Assembly: GCA_964513465.1 (NCBI GenBank)
Contig: CAZEMR010000006.1
Span: 13,799-77,798, forward strand
Reading direction: 5' to 3'
Source of the DNA: CAZEMR01 sp964513465
Lineage (GTDB): Bacteria > Bacteroidota > Ignavibacteria > Kapaibacteriales > UBA2268
Length of the DNA stretch: 64,000 bases
A program made the translations under genes and the position numbers. The notes beneath the pieces were generated by a model. That model was not told the origin of the DNA and ran no database searches. It saw only the letters and a list, made by a program, of their open reading frames with translations. This document shows positions 43,942-52,498 of this stretch, one piece after another. The stretch's first letter is position 1; each line of letters starts with the position of its first letter.

Positions 43942-45347
43942 ATGTCTATTGAAGGACTTTTGCTGGAAATTCTCGATCTATTCATCGAGATGTCCCCATA
44001 TATATTTATCGGACTCGTATTTGTCGGGATTTTGCATATTTATTTCAAAAAAGATCTCGTAGTGCGGCATATTGGCAAAAACAATCTGGCCTCTGTGATC
44101 AAATCGTCGATCTTCGGGGTGCCGCTGCCGCTGTGCTCGTGCGGGGTAGTGCCGACTTCGGTCTATATGGCTCGCAATGGCGCGTCGAAAGGGTCGGTGG
44201 TATCGTTTCTGACGTCAACCCCGCAGACCGGGATCGACAGTATTATTGCCACATACGGCCTGATGGGCTGGATATTCGCAATATTTCGTCCGGTAGCCGC
44301 ATTTATGATGGGCATAATCGGCGGCGGTGCAATCCGCTATATGTATCCCGGCGAGAATCGGGATTTTGTAGAAAAAATGACCCAAACCGAGGACAAATGC
44401 GACGATGNNNNNNNNNNNNNNNNNNNNNNNNNNNNNNNNNNNNNNNNNNNNNNNNNNNNNNNNNNNNNNNNNNNNNNNNNNNNNNNNNNNNNNNNNNNNN
44501 NNNNNNNTGCGGCTGCGAAGGCGATAGCTGTGGTGTTGAATCGAGTCCGGCGCCGAGGACTATGTGGGAAAAAATTAAGGAAATGTCTCGCTATGCATTC
44601 GTCGAGTTTCTGGATGATATATCAATGCAGTTTATCGTTGGCGTGATAATCGCAGGATTGATCGCATTCTTTATACCCCCGGAGATGTTCGCTGATTCGC
44701 CGTTCAACAGCGGCATCCTCGGAATGCTGATGATGATACTAATCGGAATTCCTATGTATATATGCGCCACTGCGTCGATCCCGATCGCGGTGACGCTGAT
44801 GATGAAGGGATTCTCGCCGGGAGTGGCGTTCGTATTTCTTGCTGTGGGGCCGGCCACCAATGCCGCCAGTCTGACGATTCTGCGCAAGGTATTGGGCAAT
44901 AAGATCACCGCGCTTTATGTGGGGATGATTGCGCTGACGGCTATTATGTTCGGATATATTCTGGAATGGATATTCGCTGCCACCGGCGCCGATCCGGTGA
45001 TGCATATAACCCACACCCACGGCGAAATGATATTGACCCACGAAGTAAAATTGGTACTTGCGGGCATATTTTTTATTTTGCTTGTAATGTCCATGTATAG
45101 AAAGTATATTAAGAATAAATTCAAACGAGGTGAAACAATGGCCGACGAAAAGAAAATGAAGCTTACGGTCGAGGGCATGAGCTGCAACCACTGCGTTATG
45201 AATGTGCGCAAAGCAGTCACCGAGGTGTCCGGAGTCGATAAAGTCGAGGTGGTGCTCGCCGACAACGCAGCATATCTCGAAGGCGATTTCGACGTAGAGA
45301 AAGTGAAAAAGGCAATCGAGGATGTCGGATATTCTGTGAAAGATTAA
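43942..45347 (+). CDS. YraQ/SO_0444-type metal permease with HMA domain, split by an assembly gap
   Basis: One gene interrupted by 100 N (44408-44507). The left part has two to three membrane segments with the DUF318/YraQ signature GVPLPLCSCGVVPTSVYMARNGASKGSVVSFLTSTPQTG. The right part (from about 44508) starts in a cysteine-rich linker (CGCEGDSCG) and has four membrane segments with GIPMYICATASIPIA and VGPATNAAS. Residues after about 45138 form a heavy-metal-associated domain with GMSCNHC. The two parts are in different frames only because the gap length is unknown. Such proteins are thought to export copper or zinc. A GTG at 43933 is an alternative start. An inner ATG with a ribosome site could also produce the HMA domain alone. 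Confidence 0.8.
44408..44507. other. 100-base N run (assembly gap)
   Basis: Exactly 100 N, a conventional scaffold-gap placeholder, so the real length is unknown. It falls in the cysteine-rich linker of the permease gene and makes the flanking halves appear out of frame. Confidence 0.95.
45131..45347 (+). promoter_or_regulatory. Possible internal start for a free HMA (CopZ-like) chaperone
   Basis: Inside the permease gene, GAGGTG is followed 5 bases later by an in-frame ATG (45138). Initiation there would make a 69-residue protein consisting only of the metal-binding domain (GMSCNHC near its residue 15). This is predicted from sequence only. Confidence 0.35.
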
Positions 45348-45352
45348 TATAA

Positions 45353-45841
45353 ATGGATAAAATTGCGATATATCCCGGCACCTTCGATCCCATCACCAAT
45401 GGGCATGTGGATGTAATCGAGCGTGCAATTGATATGTTCGACTGGATTTATGTGGTAATTGCGATTAATTCAAAAAAGGTGAGTCTATTCAGCGAGGACG
45501 AGCGGCTCGAAATGGCCAACCACGCGCTGCGCCATCTGAAGAATGTCGAAGTGATTACATACAAAGGTCTTACCGTGGATTGCGCCCGCAAAAAAGGCGC
45601 CAATGCAATAATCCGCGGCATACGCCAGGTGACAGATTTCGAATATGAATTCCAGATAGCGCTGATGAATCGCAAGCTGGAGCCGGGCGTTCATACGGTA
45701 TTTCTGCTGCCTAACGAAAAATATACATATCTGAATTCGAGCATTATTCGCGAGCTGGGACGCTATGGACAGCAGGTAAACGAATTCGTGCCCGAGATCG
45801 TCGCAAAAAAATTGAGGGATAAATTCACACAATCCCCTTGA
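45353..45841 (+). CDS. coaD: Phosphopantetheine adenylyltransferase
   Basis: 162 residues, standard length. The nucleotidyltransferase motif is YPGTFDPITNGHVDVIERA (with TxGH-type histidine), and RQVTDFEYEFQIALMNRKL and NSSIIREL are typical. It makes dephospho-CoA from 4'-phosphopantetheine and ATP. It begins 5 bases after the permease gene and precedes hrcA; these genes may be transcribed together although their functions differ. Confidence 0.95.
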   Translation: MDKIAIYPGTFDPITNGHVDVIERAIDMFDWIYVVIAINSKKVSLFSEDERLEMANHALRHLKNVEVITYKGLTVDCARKKGANAIIRGIRQVTDFEYEFQIALMNRKLEPGVHTVFLLPNEKYTYLNSSIIRELGRYGQQVNEFVPEIVAKKLRDKFTQSP

Positions 45842-45872
45842 TTTTGAAAAAGATCGAAAATAATTTTTATTT

Positions 45873-46946
45873 ATGGCAAAATATATTGATAACATAAATG
45901 CTTTTTTGTCGCGCGGCGGCGAAAGAGAGCTCAACGAACGCGAGGACGCAATACTCCGCGCGATTATCAATATATATATACTCTCGGCCAAGCCGGTGGG
46001 GTCGCGCCTGCTTTCGAAATATCTCAGTCCGGAGGTAAAGCTTAGCCCGGCAACCATCCGCAATGTAATGGCCGAGCTCGAGGAAATGGGCTACATAAGC
46101 CACCCCCATACATCTGCCGGCCGGGTGCCCACAGATATTGGCTACCGGTATTATGTCGATACGCTGCGCAGAATTGAGAAGCTTAGCGAGACCGAGATGA
46201 AAACCATCCGCCGCCAGCTAAATATCGACGACAGCGAAAATGTGCTGCGCGAGGCAAGCCGGGTATTGGGAATGCTTTCGCGTAATCTGAGCATAGTCAA
46301 AATTCCGCAGATAGCCGAGCTGATTGTCGAAAAAATCGAGCTTATCCGGCTCGCTTCGGACCGCCTGCTGGTGGTCGTGGCGCTGGATTCGAATATGGTG
46401 CGAACGGTTACTCTCGAAGTGGATTTTGACGTCAACGATAAATTCCTCGAGGAAATAAAGCGCACGATCAACGAGCGAATAGCCGGGCGCCCTCTCAAAT
46501 TCCTGCGCGAGAATTTCGCAGAAATGATGACCGAGCTGCACGACGGCGAGAACCCGCTTGTGCGCCTCTTTATTGATTCGGTCGAGAAAATATTCGAGAT
46601 CGGGCCGGTGCAGAACCGAATACTCACCCACGGCACCCGCAACCTTTTGGATTATCCGGAATTCGAGGACATAGCCCGCATCCGCGGAGTGATCGAACTC
46701 ATTGAAAATGAAGATATTATCGTCCACCTGATAGACAGCAGCGTGCCGATAGAGAAATCCCCGCTCGTACTGATCGGCAACGAGCTGAAGAAGGATTCGA
46801 TGGAGAATTACAGCCTGGTGCTTACCTCCTACGAGATCGGATCGGCGACTGGATCGATTGGCCTGATCGGCCCCAAGCGGATGGACTATCCGCGCATGAT
46901 TTCGCTGGTGCAATACGTCTCCGACGCGCTTTCCCAAAGCGAGTAA
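45873..46946 (+). CDS. hrcA: Heat-inducible transcription repressor HrcA
   Basis: 357 residues. The N-terminal winged helix is LNEREDAILRAIINIYILSAKPVGSR, followed by LSPATIRNVMAELEEMGYISHPHTSAGRVPTDIGYRYYVD, the highly conserved HrcA signature. The central GAF-like dimer domain and the C-terminal part with EIGSATGSIGLIGPKRMDYPRM complete the family pattern. HrcA represses heat-shock genes by binding CIRCE operators and needs GroEL to fold. It heads the hrcA-grpE-dnaJ cluster, but I see no CIRCE element (TTAGCACTC-N9-GAGTGCTAA) in front of hrcA or grpE. Confidence 0.95.
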   Translation: MAKYIDNINAFLSRGGERELNEREDAILRAIINIYILSAKPVGSRLLSKYLSPEVKLSPATIRNVMAELEEMGYISHPHTSAGRVPTDIGYRYYVDTLRRIEKLSETEMKTIRRQLNIDDSENVLREASRVLGMLSRNLSIVKIPQIAELIVEKIELIRLASDRLLVVVALDSNMVRTVTLEVDFDVNDKFLEEIKRTINERIAGRPLKFLRENFAEMMTELHDGENPLVRLFIDSVEKIFEIGPVQNRILTHGTRNLLDYPEFEDIARIRGVIELIENEDIIVHLIDSSVPIEKSPLVLIGNELKKDSMENYSLVLTSYEIGSATGSIGLIGPKRMDYPRMISLVQYVSDALSQSE

Positions 46947-46996
46947 CTATTATATTTAACAAATTTTTACTATTTTGTAACTTCAAGTTTTCATTT

Positions 46997-47024
46997 CCCC
47001 GCCCAAAACAAGAAAACGGCGGGG
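46997..47024 (+). promoter_or_regulatory. Hairpin in the hrcA-grpE spacer
   Basis: Perfect 7-bp stem CCCCGCC (46997-47003) with GGCGGGG (47018-47024) and a 14-base loop. It has no T run, so it is not a classical terminator; it may act as a processing or attenuation element. Confidence 0.35.
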
Positions 47025-47089
47025 TGATTCGTCTATACATTGTCAATAAATTAAAAAATTCCTAAACCATTAAGCGAGGGTAGTTTAGA

Positions 47090-47854
47090 ATGGAGAACAG
47101 ACCAAAGGACAGTTCGAAACCGCTGCGCTCAAGCTCTAATAAAGCGAGAGATTTGTACGAAACTTACCTGAAGGGAACGCGGAAGAGGTCTATTCCTATT
47201 TCAGACTCCGAAGAGGAAAAACATAAAGAGGAAGAAAAAGAGATGAAGGATCAGCCCGAAAAAATTGAGGCAGACGAGAAAGAAATTATTGATAAAAATG
47301 AGAATAAAGAGGAATCAAAAATTCAGGAAATGAACGATATCTTGACCGATGAGCTCGAGCAGCAGACAAAGCTCGTTAACGAAGCTCAGAATAAATTGAA
47401 CGAAATCAAAAAAGAAAACGAAGAGCTGCGCGACCAGATTAAGCGCAAGGCCGCCGAGCTGGAGAATTTCCGCCAGCGCACCATGCGCGAGAAAAACGAG
47501 ATGGTCGACTACGCCAACGAACGCCTTTTGTTCAAAATGCTCGATCCGCTCGACGATATGACAGCGGCAATCGAATCGGGCAAAAAATCCGACGATAAGG
47601 ATGCTCTGATCAAGGGCGTCGAGATGATTCGCCAGAAAATGATCAAAATATTCGAGGAATCCGGCGTAAAGAAAATGGAAGACCCCACCGGCGAACCTTT
47701 TGATGTGGACTATCAGGAGGCGATGATGACTCAACCTTCGGATATGCCGGAGGGCCACGTAGTGCAGGTTGTCCAGCCGGGGTATATGATCCACGACAAG
47801 GTGCTGCGATATGCGCGGGTAATAACTTCGAGCGGCGCCCCGAAATCCGAATAA
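47090..47854 (+). CDS. grpE: Nucleotide exchange factor GrpE
   Basis: 254 residues, longer than the usual 180-200 because of a charged, low-complexity N-terminal extension (about residues 1-85, rich in Lys, Glu and Asp). The conserved part has a long coiled coil (ELEQQTKLVNEAQNKLNEIKKENEELRDQI), then AAELENFRQRTMREKNEMVDYANERLLFKMLDPLDDM and the C-terminal beta domain with MTQPSDMPEGHVVQVVQPGYMIHDKVLRYA. It releases ADP from DnaK. dnaK is not in this cluster. AGCGAGGG at 47073-47080 is the nearest ribosome-site-like sequence, 9 bases before the ATG. Confidence 0.95.
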   Translation: MENRPKDSSKPLRSSSNKARDLYETYLKGTRKRSIPISDSEEEKHKEEEKEMKDQPEKIEADEKEIIDKNENKEESKIQEMNDILTDELEQQTKLVNEAQNKLNEIKKENEELRDQIKRKAAELENFRQRTMREKNEMVDYANERLLFKMLDPLDDMTAAIESGKKSDDKDALIKGVEMIRQKMIKIFEESGVKKMEDPTGEPFDVDYQEAMMTQPSDMPEGHVVQVVQPGYMIHDKVLRYARVITSSGAPKSE

Positions 47855-47893
47855 GTCGAAATTTTTAGAAATTAAAATAATGTTATTATAGTT

Positions 47894-49069
47894 ATGGCAA
47901 AAAGAGATTATTACGAAGTGCTCGGAGTCAGCAAAAGCGCTACGCTGGACGAAATAAAAGCATCATATCGCAAGCTGGCGCTGCAATATCATCCCGACCG
48001 CAATCCGGACAACGATGAGGCCGAGGAAAAATTCAAAGAAGCTGCAGAGGCTTACGAAGTATTGCGCGACGACGATAAGCGCGCCCGCTACGACCGATTT
48101 GGCCACGAAGGGCTGCGCGGCTCGGGCGGCGGAGACTATCAGGGATTCTCCAGCGTCGAGGATATATTCTCGATGTTTGGCGATATTTTCGGTGGCGCGC
48201 GCGGCGGTGGCGGTAGCATATTCGACGACTTTTTCGGTGCGGGACGCGCTGGCGGCCGCAGGCGAAACCCCGGCGAACGTGGATCGGACATGCGCATCCG
48301 GCTGCCACTGACACTTGAGGAAATTGCCGGAGACGTAGAAAAACCCATAAAAATCAAACGCATGGTCGCATGCTCGGAATGCAGCGGCAGCGGCGCTAAA
48401 GGCGATTCGGGATATGCCACCTGCCCGAGCTGCAACGGCACCGGCCAGCTGAAGCAGGTGTCGCGGTCGGTATTCGGCCAGTTTGTGAATATCACAGCCT
48501 GCGCTAACTGCGGCGGCAGCGGCCAGATAATCAAAGAGCGCTGCCCCAAATGCGAGGGCGAAGGCCGCCTGCCAGGCGAAGACACAGTAAAGGTCAATAT
48601 CCCCGCGGGGGTCGAAGAGGGCAACTACCTGCCGGTTCGCGGCAAGGGCAATGCCGGACGCAAGGGCGGCCCGGCGGGCGATCTGATCGTGATTATTCAG
48701 GAAAAGGAACACGAATTCCTACGGCGCAACGGCGACGACGTGATCTATGAATTGATGATCAGCTATCCCGAAGCGGCGCTCGGCACCACAAAGGAAGTGC
48801 CCACGCTCGACGAACCCGAAAAGGTGAAGATCGAACCCGGCACTCAGCCCGGCTCGACTATCAAATTGAGGAATAAGGGGATACCGCATCTGAATGATGA
48901 AGGCCGCGGCGACGAGGTTATCTACGTAAAAGTATATGTGCCAAATAATCTGAATTCAAAGGAAAAATCCTTGCTCAAGGAATTATCCGAAAGCAAGAAT
49001 ATTAATCCTGGCAAGGAATCAAATAAATCAAAGGATTTCTTTGAAAAAGTAAAAGATACGTTTTTCTGA
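47894..49069 (+). CDS. dnaJ: Chaperone DnaJ
   Basis: 391 residues. J domain with HPDRNPDN (HPD at about residues 33-35), a G/F-rich region (GGARGGGGSIFDDFFGAG), four zinc-knuckle motifs CxxCxGxG (CSECSGSG, CPSCNGTG, CANCGGSG, CPKCEGEG) and a C-terminal substrate-binding region. It delivers unfolded proteins to DnaK and stimulates its ATPase. It follows grpE by 39 bases. The comEA-like gene starts one base after its stop codon. Confidence 0.96.
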   Translation: MAKRDYYEVLGVSKSATLDEIKASYRKLALQYHPDRNPDNDEAEEKFKEAAEAYEVLRDDDKRARYDRFGHEGLRGSGGGDYQGFSSVEDIFSMFGDIFGGARGGGGSIFDDFFGAGRAGGRRRNPGERGSDMRIRLPLTLEEIAGDVEKPIKIKRMVACSECSGSGAKGDSGYATCPSCNGTGQLKQVSRSVFGQFVNITACANCGGSGQIIKERCPKCEGEGRLPGEDTVKVNIPAGVEEGNYLPVRGKGNAGRKGGPAGDLIVIIQEKEHEFLRRNGDDVIYELMISYPEAALGTTKEVPTLDEPEKVKIEPGTQPGSTIKLRNKGIPHLNDEGRGDEVIYVKVYVPNNLNSKEKSLLKELSESKNINPGKESNKSKDFFEKVKDTFF

Positions 49070-49070
49070 G

Positions 49071-49568
49071 ATGATTGACCATATCAAAAACCGGCTGCAG
49101 TCATTGCTGGGAGTCACCACCAGCGAGATCGGATTTGTGGCATTGCTTGCCGCGGGCCTCATTATCGGCGCTGCGTGGCGTTCGGTCGATTCCGGACAGC
49201 CAAAAGCCGAAGAAGCGGAAATTTACCAGAAGATGGACAGCCTGGCCGAGGCGCACCGCACCACATATACCGGAAGCGACATCGCAGGCAGTGAAATCCC
49301 CGAGCTTGCCGCAGCCGACACAATAGTCGAACCCGACAATCCATATCCAAAAAAGCCAAAAAAAGAATCACCCGGAATTATAAATATAAATACCGCATCG
49401 AAGGTGCAGCTGATGAAGCTCCCCGGAGTAGGCGATAAGACTGCTCTGAAAATAATCGAATATCGCAAAAATCAGCCTTTTGCGAAGCCGGAAGATATTA
49501 AAAATATTAAGGGAATAGGACAGAAAAAATTCGAGAAAATGCAAAAATTTATTTCCACAGATAAATAA
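49071..49568 (+). CDS. Membrane-anchored ComEA-like helix-hairpin-helix protein
   Basis: 165 residues. One membrane segment near the N terminus (about residues 19-36), a linker of about 70 residues, and a C-terminal double helix-hairpin-helix domain (ININTASKVQLMKLPGVGDKTALKIIEYRKNQPF, then KGIGQKKFEKMQKF). The ComEA family binds DNA at the outer face of the cell membrane during natural transformation; here the domain faces the periplasm. The start ATG is one base after the dnaJ stop, so translation is coupled. Whether it acts in DNA uptake or another process cannot be told. Confidence 0.85.
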   Translation: MIDHIKNRLQSLLGVTTSEIGFVALLAAGLIIGAAWRSVDSGQPKAEEAEIYQKMDSLAEAHRTTYTGSDIAGSEIPELAAADTIVEPDNPYPKKPKKESPGIININTASKVQLMKLPGVGDKTALKIIEYRKNQPFAKPEDIKNIKGIGQKKFEKMQKFISTDK

Positions 49569-49609
49569 TTATTCAAAAGCCTGTTTAAATTGAATAGAAA
49601 AGAGGAATC

Positions 49610-50698
49610 ATGAAACACACTGCATTTTACGACATTCACAAAGAGCTTGGAGCGAAAATCGTAGCGTTTGCAGGATACGAAATGCCGATCCAGTATCCCG
49701 CGGGCATTATCCATGAGCATAAAGTAGTCAGAGGAAAAGTCGGCGTATTCGATGTGTCGCATATGGGCGAATTCCAGGTAAAAGGTCCGGATACTCTCAA
49801 ATTCGTGCAGAAAATCACAGTCAACGACGCCGGCAAGCTTTCGCCCGGCAAAGCGCAATATTCGGCAATGACTTACGAAGACGGCGGAATCGTCGACGAT
49901 TTGCTGGTTTATAATATTTCCGGCGATGAATTCATGCTGGTCGTCAATGGCGCGAATATCGCGAAGGACTGGGATTGGTGCGTCAAAAACGCCGAGGGTA
50001 TGGACGTAGAGCTGAATAATATAACTGACGAGATCAATCTGCTTGCGGTGCAGGGCCCAAAAGCGGTCGCCACGCTGCAGAAAATAACAGACGAAAATCT
50101 CGCGGAAATCCCAGCGTTCAATTTTGTTAACGGCAAAATCGGAGGCGTCGAATCGATCATTTCGCGCACGGGCTATACCGGCGAAGAAGGTTTCGAGCTT
50201 TATTTCCGCGGCAACGAAGCGGACGCCCGAAAGGTATGGGACGCAATATTCGAAGCCGGCGACGAATTCGGCATCGAGCCGGTCGGCCTCGGCGCCCGCG
50301 ATACTCTCCGCCTCGAAAAGGGCTTCTGCCTGTATGGCAACGACATCGACCAGACCACCAACACATACGAAGCCGGCCTGGGCTGGATAACCAAACTCGC
50401 GAAGGGCGACTTCAACGGCAGCGATGCGCTCGCAAAAGTCAAGGAAGAGAAACCCTCGCGGAAACTGGTCGCATTCGTAAGCGAAGCCGAGAAATTCATT
50501 CCCCGCAAGGATTATCCTATATATATAGGCGACAAAGAGATAGGCAAAGTCACCAGCGGCAATCTCTCGCCATCGCTCGGCAAGCCCGTCGGCATGGGGT
50601 ACGTCGCAATGGAATACAAGGATCCGGGCACAAAGATCGAGATACAGGCGCGCGGCAAGCGCTTCCCGGCGGAAATACGCAAGATGCCGCTTGTCTGA
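49610..50698 (+). CDS. gcvT: Aminomethyltransferase, glycine cleavage T protein
   Basis: 362 residues, complete. The N-terminal part has GYEMPIQYPAGIIHEHKVVR and GVFDVSHMGEFQVKG; the folate-binding centre has RTGYTGEEGFELYF, and GLGARDTLRLEKGFCLYGNDIDQTTN leads to the C-terminal domain. It transfers the methylene group from the H protein to tetrahydrofolate and releases ammonia. AGAGGA lies 4 bases before the ATG. gcvH and gcvP are not nearby. It ends just before a bidirectional terminator. Confidence 0.95.
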   Translation: MKHTAFYDIHKELGAKIVAFAGYEMPIQYPAGIIHEHKVVRGKVGVFDVSHMGEFQVKGPDTLKFVQKITVNDAGKLSPGKAQYSAMTYEDGGIVDDLLVYNISGDEFMLVVNGANIAKDWDWCVKNAEGMDVELNNITDEINLLAVQGPKAVATLQKITDENLAEIPAFNFVNGKIGGVESIISRTGYTGEEGFELYFRGNEADARKVWDAIFEAGDEFGIEPVGLGARDTLRLEKGFCLYGNDIDQTTNTYEAGLGWITKLAKGDFNGSDALAKVKEEKPSRKLVAFVSEAEKFIPRKDYPIYIGDKEIGKVTSGNLSPSLGKPVGMGYVAMEYKDPGTKIEIQARGKRFPAEIRKMPLV

Positions 50699-50737
50699 TG
50701 TATTATTGACAGATGTCTGATATATGAAAATATCATC

Positions 50738-50778
50738 AAAGCCGCTGCTTCGGGATTACCGGGGTGGCGGCTTTTCGG
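50738..50778. terminator. Bidirectional terminator between gcvT and the Tat lipoprotein gene
   Basis: Stem AAAGCCGC (50738-50745) with GCGGCTTT (50767-50774), loop of 21 bases, A-rich and T-rich flanks. Confidence 0.7.
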
Positions 50779-50779
50779 A

Positions 50780-51355
50780 TCAGAATAGTTTACCATTAGA
50801 AATCTGATTTACCCAGAGATCCAGTTTTTCCACGATCGGACGGAAAGCTGAATTGCTCATCGCTTCGCTGTGAAACATCGAGACCGTGTGGCTTTGCTTC
50901 GAGTCGCTGTCCGAGATGGTAACGCTGACCGGCGCCTCGTCCGGCAGGCCCTTTTGCGATGAATTGATATTCCAGAATTCGCCGTCATTCATTTTCTGCA
51001 TTAACTGCATGAATTCCGACGAAGCTATCGTGCCGCTGTATGACACATATTTGCTGTTGTCGATGTTCTGCACCGTTGCCTGGCCGCTGCCATAGGCCGT
51101 GAGCTGGGTTTCGCCGTGCTCCCAGTTTTTCAGACCAATTGTATAAACCACAGTGATGTAGCTGAGTGCATGGTCGCCGGATATTACGTTTTGAATAATT
51201 TTTTTGATTGTATCGTCTCCCTTGTCTTCGGTATTCAGAATGTCGCAGGCCGATGGAGCTATTAAAGCCGCCGAGCCGATCGCCGCCACTGCGAAGAATT
51301 TCCGCCTCGAAAAGCCTCCGCTCTGCGGTTTGCAGATATTTGTTTTATCATTCAT
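50780..51355 (-). CDS. Exported protein with Tat-type signal and lipobox
   Basis: 191 residues. The N terminus has a twin-arginine motif (SRRKFF at about residues 16-21), a hydrophobic stretch (AVAAIGSAALIAP) and a lipobox-like cysteine (PSAC, about residue 38). It is therefore expected to be folded before Tat export and then lipid-anchored. The mature part is mostly strands (HALSYITVVYTIGLKNWEHGETQLTAYGSGQ) with no motif I recognise. It lies 20 bases after the metzincin-like protease gene in the same direction, so the two are probably co-transcribed and may act together, for example as enzyme and partner or inhibitor. Confidence 0.65.
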   Translation of the reverse strand: MNDKTNICKPQSGGFSRRKFFAVAAIGSAALIAPSACDILNTEDKGDDTIKKIIQNVISGDHALSYITVVYTIGLKNWEHGETQLTAYGSGQATVQNIDNSKYVSYSGTIASSEFMQLMQKMNDGEFWNINSSQKGLPDEAPVSVTISDSDSKQSHTVSMFHSEAMSNSAFRPIVEKLDLWVNQISNGKLF

Positions 51356-51375
51356 GATGATTTCCAGTCAATTAA

Positions 51376-52008
51376 TTAACGAATTTCGTAACTGCAATCC
51401 GGGAATTTTGAATTAACCCAATCCCTGATGAAGCCGTAATGCGATGATTTGGCAACTCCTGCGCCCGCGCTTCGCATGATGCTGTCTGTATCGCCTGCAA
51501 CACGCTCGGGCGCATTGGCCGGGTCTGGGTATTCGTCTTTGAGTCCCATCATATGCCCGAATTCGTGGGCTGCAACATTAGGGCTGCCTTCCTCGGAGAC
51601 GTCATGGGTGTCCCATGTGCTCATATTTGATCTGGCAGGCCCGGTGCGCACACGTACGGTATGGTGCTGGCCTGTGGTCGCCCACTCCACTCCGATCTCG
51701 ACTGCGAAGCAGGGGCATGGGCAGCCTTCGCTTGGTTCGGTGCCTTCGGGCAGGCATATTTGGAATTTTCCGGACCAGACCGATGAGATATTCGTAGCCC
51801 ATCTTTGCTTGAGTGAATTCAAGTCCGACTCGCTGATGCCCTCATCGGGATCGAGCTTGATTTTGATGCTTATAGTGACTTTGCAGTCGCTTCCTTCGGG
51901 ATATTCCGGCACAGAAATGTCGTATCCCGAAGTCCATTCATATGAACTCCCTACCGGCGGATCCTCTACACCGTCGGTTACGGTTCGGCTAATCGTTTCA
52001 GTTGGCAT
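51376..52008 (-). CDS. Metzincin-like zinc metalloprotease
   Basis: 210 residues from the ATG at 52008, chosen because GGAGG sits 4 bases upstream. A longer in-frame extension to 52137 begins only with a TTG without ribosome site. The zinc motif HEFGHMMGLKDEY (HExxHxxGLxD, about residues 146-158) and a downstream Met-turn (SIMRSAG, about 171-177) fit the metzincin clan. The N-terminal part has Cys-rich GCPCPCF and many strands. No signal peptide is present, which is unusual for this clan. It pairs with the Tat lipoprotein gene downstream. The flanking 490-base AT-rich spacer has no gene. Confidence 0.75.
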   Translation of the reverse strand: MPTETISRTVTDGVEDPPVGSSYEWTSGYDISVPEYPEGSDCKVTISIKIKLDPDEGISESDLNSLKQRWATNISSVWSGKFQICLPEGTEPSEGCPCPCFAVEIGVEWATTGQHHTVRVRTGPARSNMSTWDTHDVSEEGSPNVAAHEFGHMMGLKDEYPDPANAPERVAGDTDSIMRSAGAGVAKSSHYGFIRDWVNSKFPDCSYEIR

Positions 52009-52498
52009 AAGACCTCCGTCAAAGTAAAATAAATCTGCATTATATATATAAGCAGAGTGAAGTGCCTGATTAAGCGTCAATTTTCCGAAGGCTGCCTGGC
52101 AGTCGATTGTCTCTGTGGGTAATAGGTCGATTAGCAAAAGCTCTGAACGCGATTCAGCGAAAATAATAATATTTTTAACAAAACAAAATAAATTATTCGA
52201 AATTAAAACACGGAAGAAGCATCTTACAAAATAATATGATATATAATAAAGCGATGAATGCTATAATAGAAAAAGTACAAGAGGTAAAAATGATAGCGAA
52301 AAAAATATTATTTTGAAAAATGTAATGCGATCAAAAAAGTCCGAATAGCTGTATTCCCGCTATAAACGCGGCGTGAGAAGTCTGAAGGCCACAGATACAT
52401 AAATATATGGATGGCGCGATTTCGAGGCACAGAAGCGAATTATGAAAGCAAAATATTTCGGAGATTCTCAAAAAATAATTTGGAAAATAAAAATATAT
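52009..52498. other. AT-rich spacer, no supported gene
   Basis: Between the protease and rfaE2 genes. It is strongly AT-rich in its middle (about 52150-52320). Only very short frames occur (for example a 20-codon one at 52254), and none has convincing support. No terminator or RNA motif is evident. Confidence 0.5.

Noticed and set aside
43933..45347. Apparent frameshift or two separate genes in the permease
   Set aside because: The frame change occurs only across the 100-N gap of unknown true length, and the two halves complete one family.
47062..47088. HrcA operator (CIRCE)
   Set aside because: The CTAAAC/GTTTAG inverted repeat does not match TTAGCACTC-N9-GAGTGCTAA.
52009..52137. 43-residue N-terminal extension of the metzincin-like protease
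   Set aside because: It begins with TTG without ribosome site, gives no signal peptide, and the inner ATG has a strong GGAGG.
52254..52316. 20-codon frame in the AT-rich spacer
   Set aside because: No ribosome site, AT-rich chance frame with no conserved feature.
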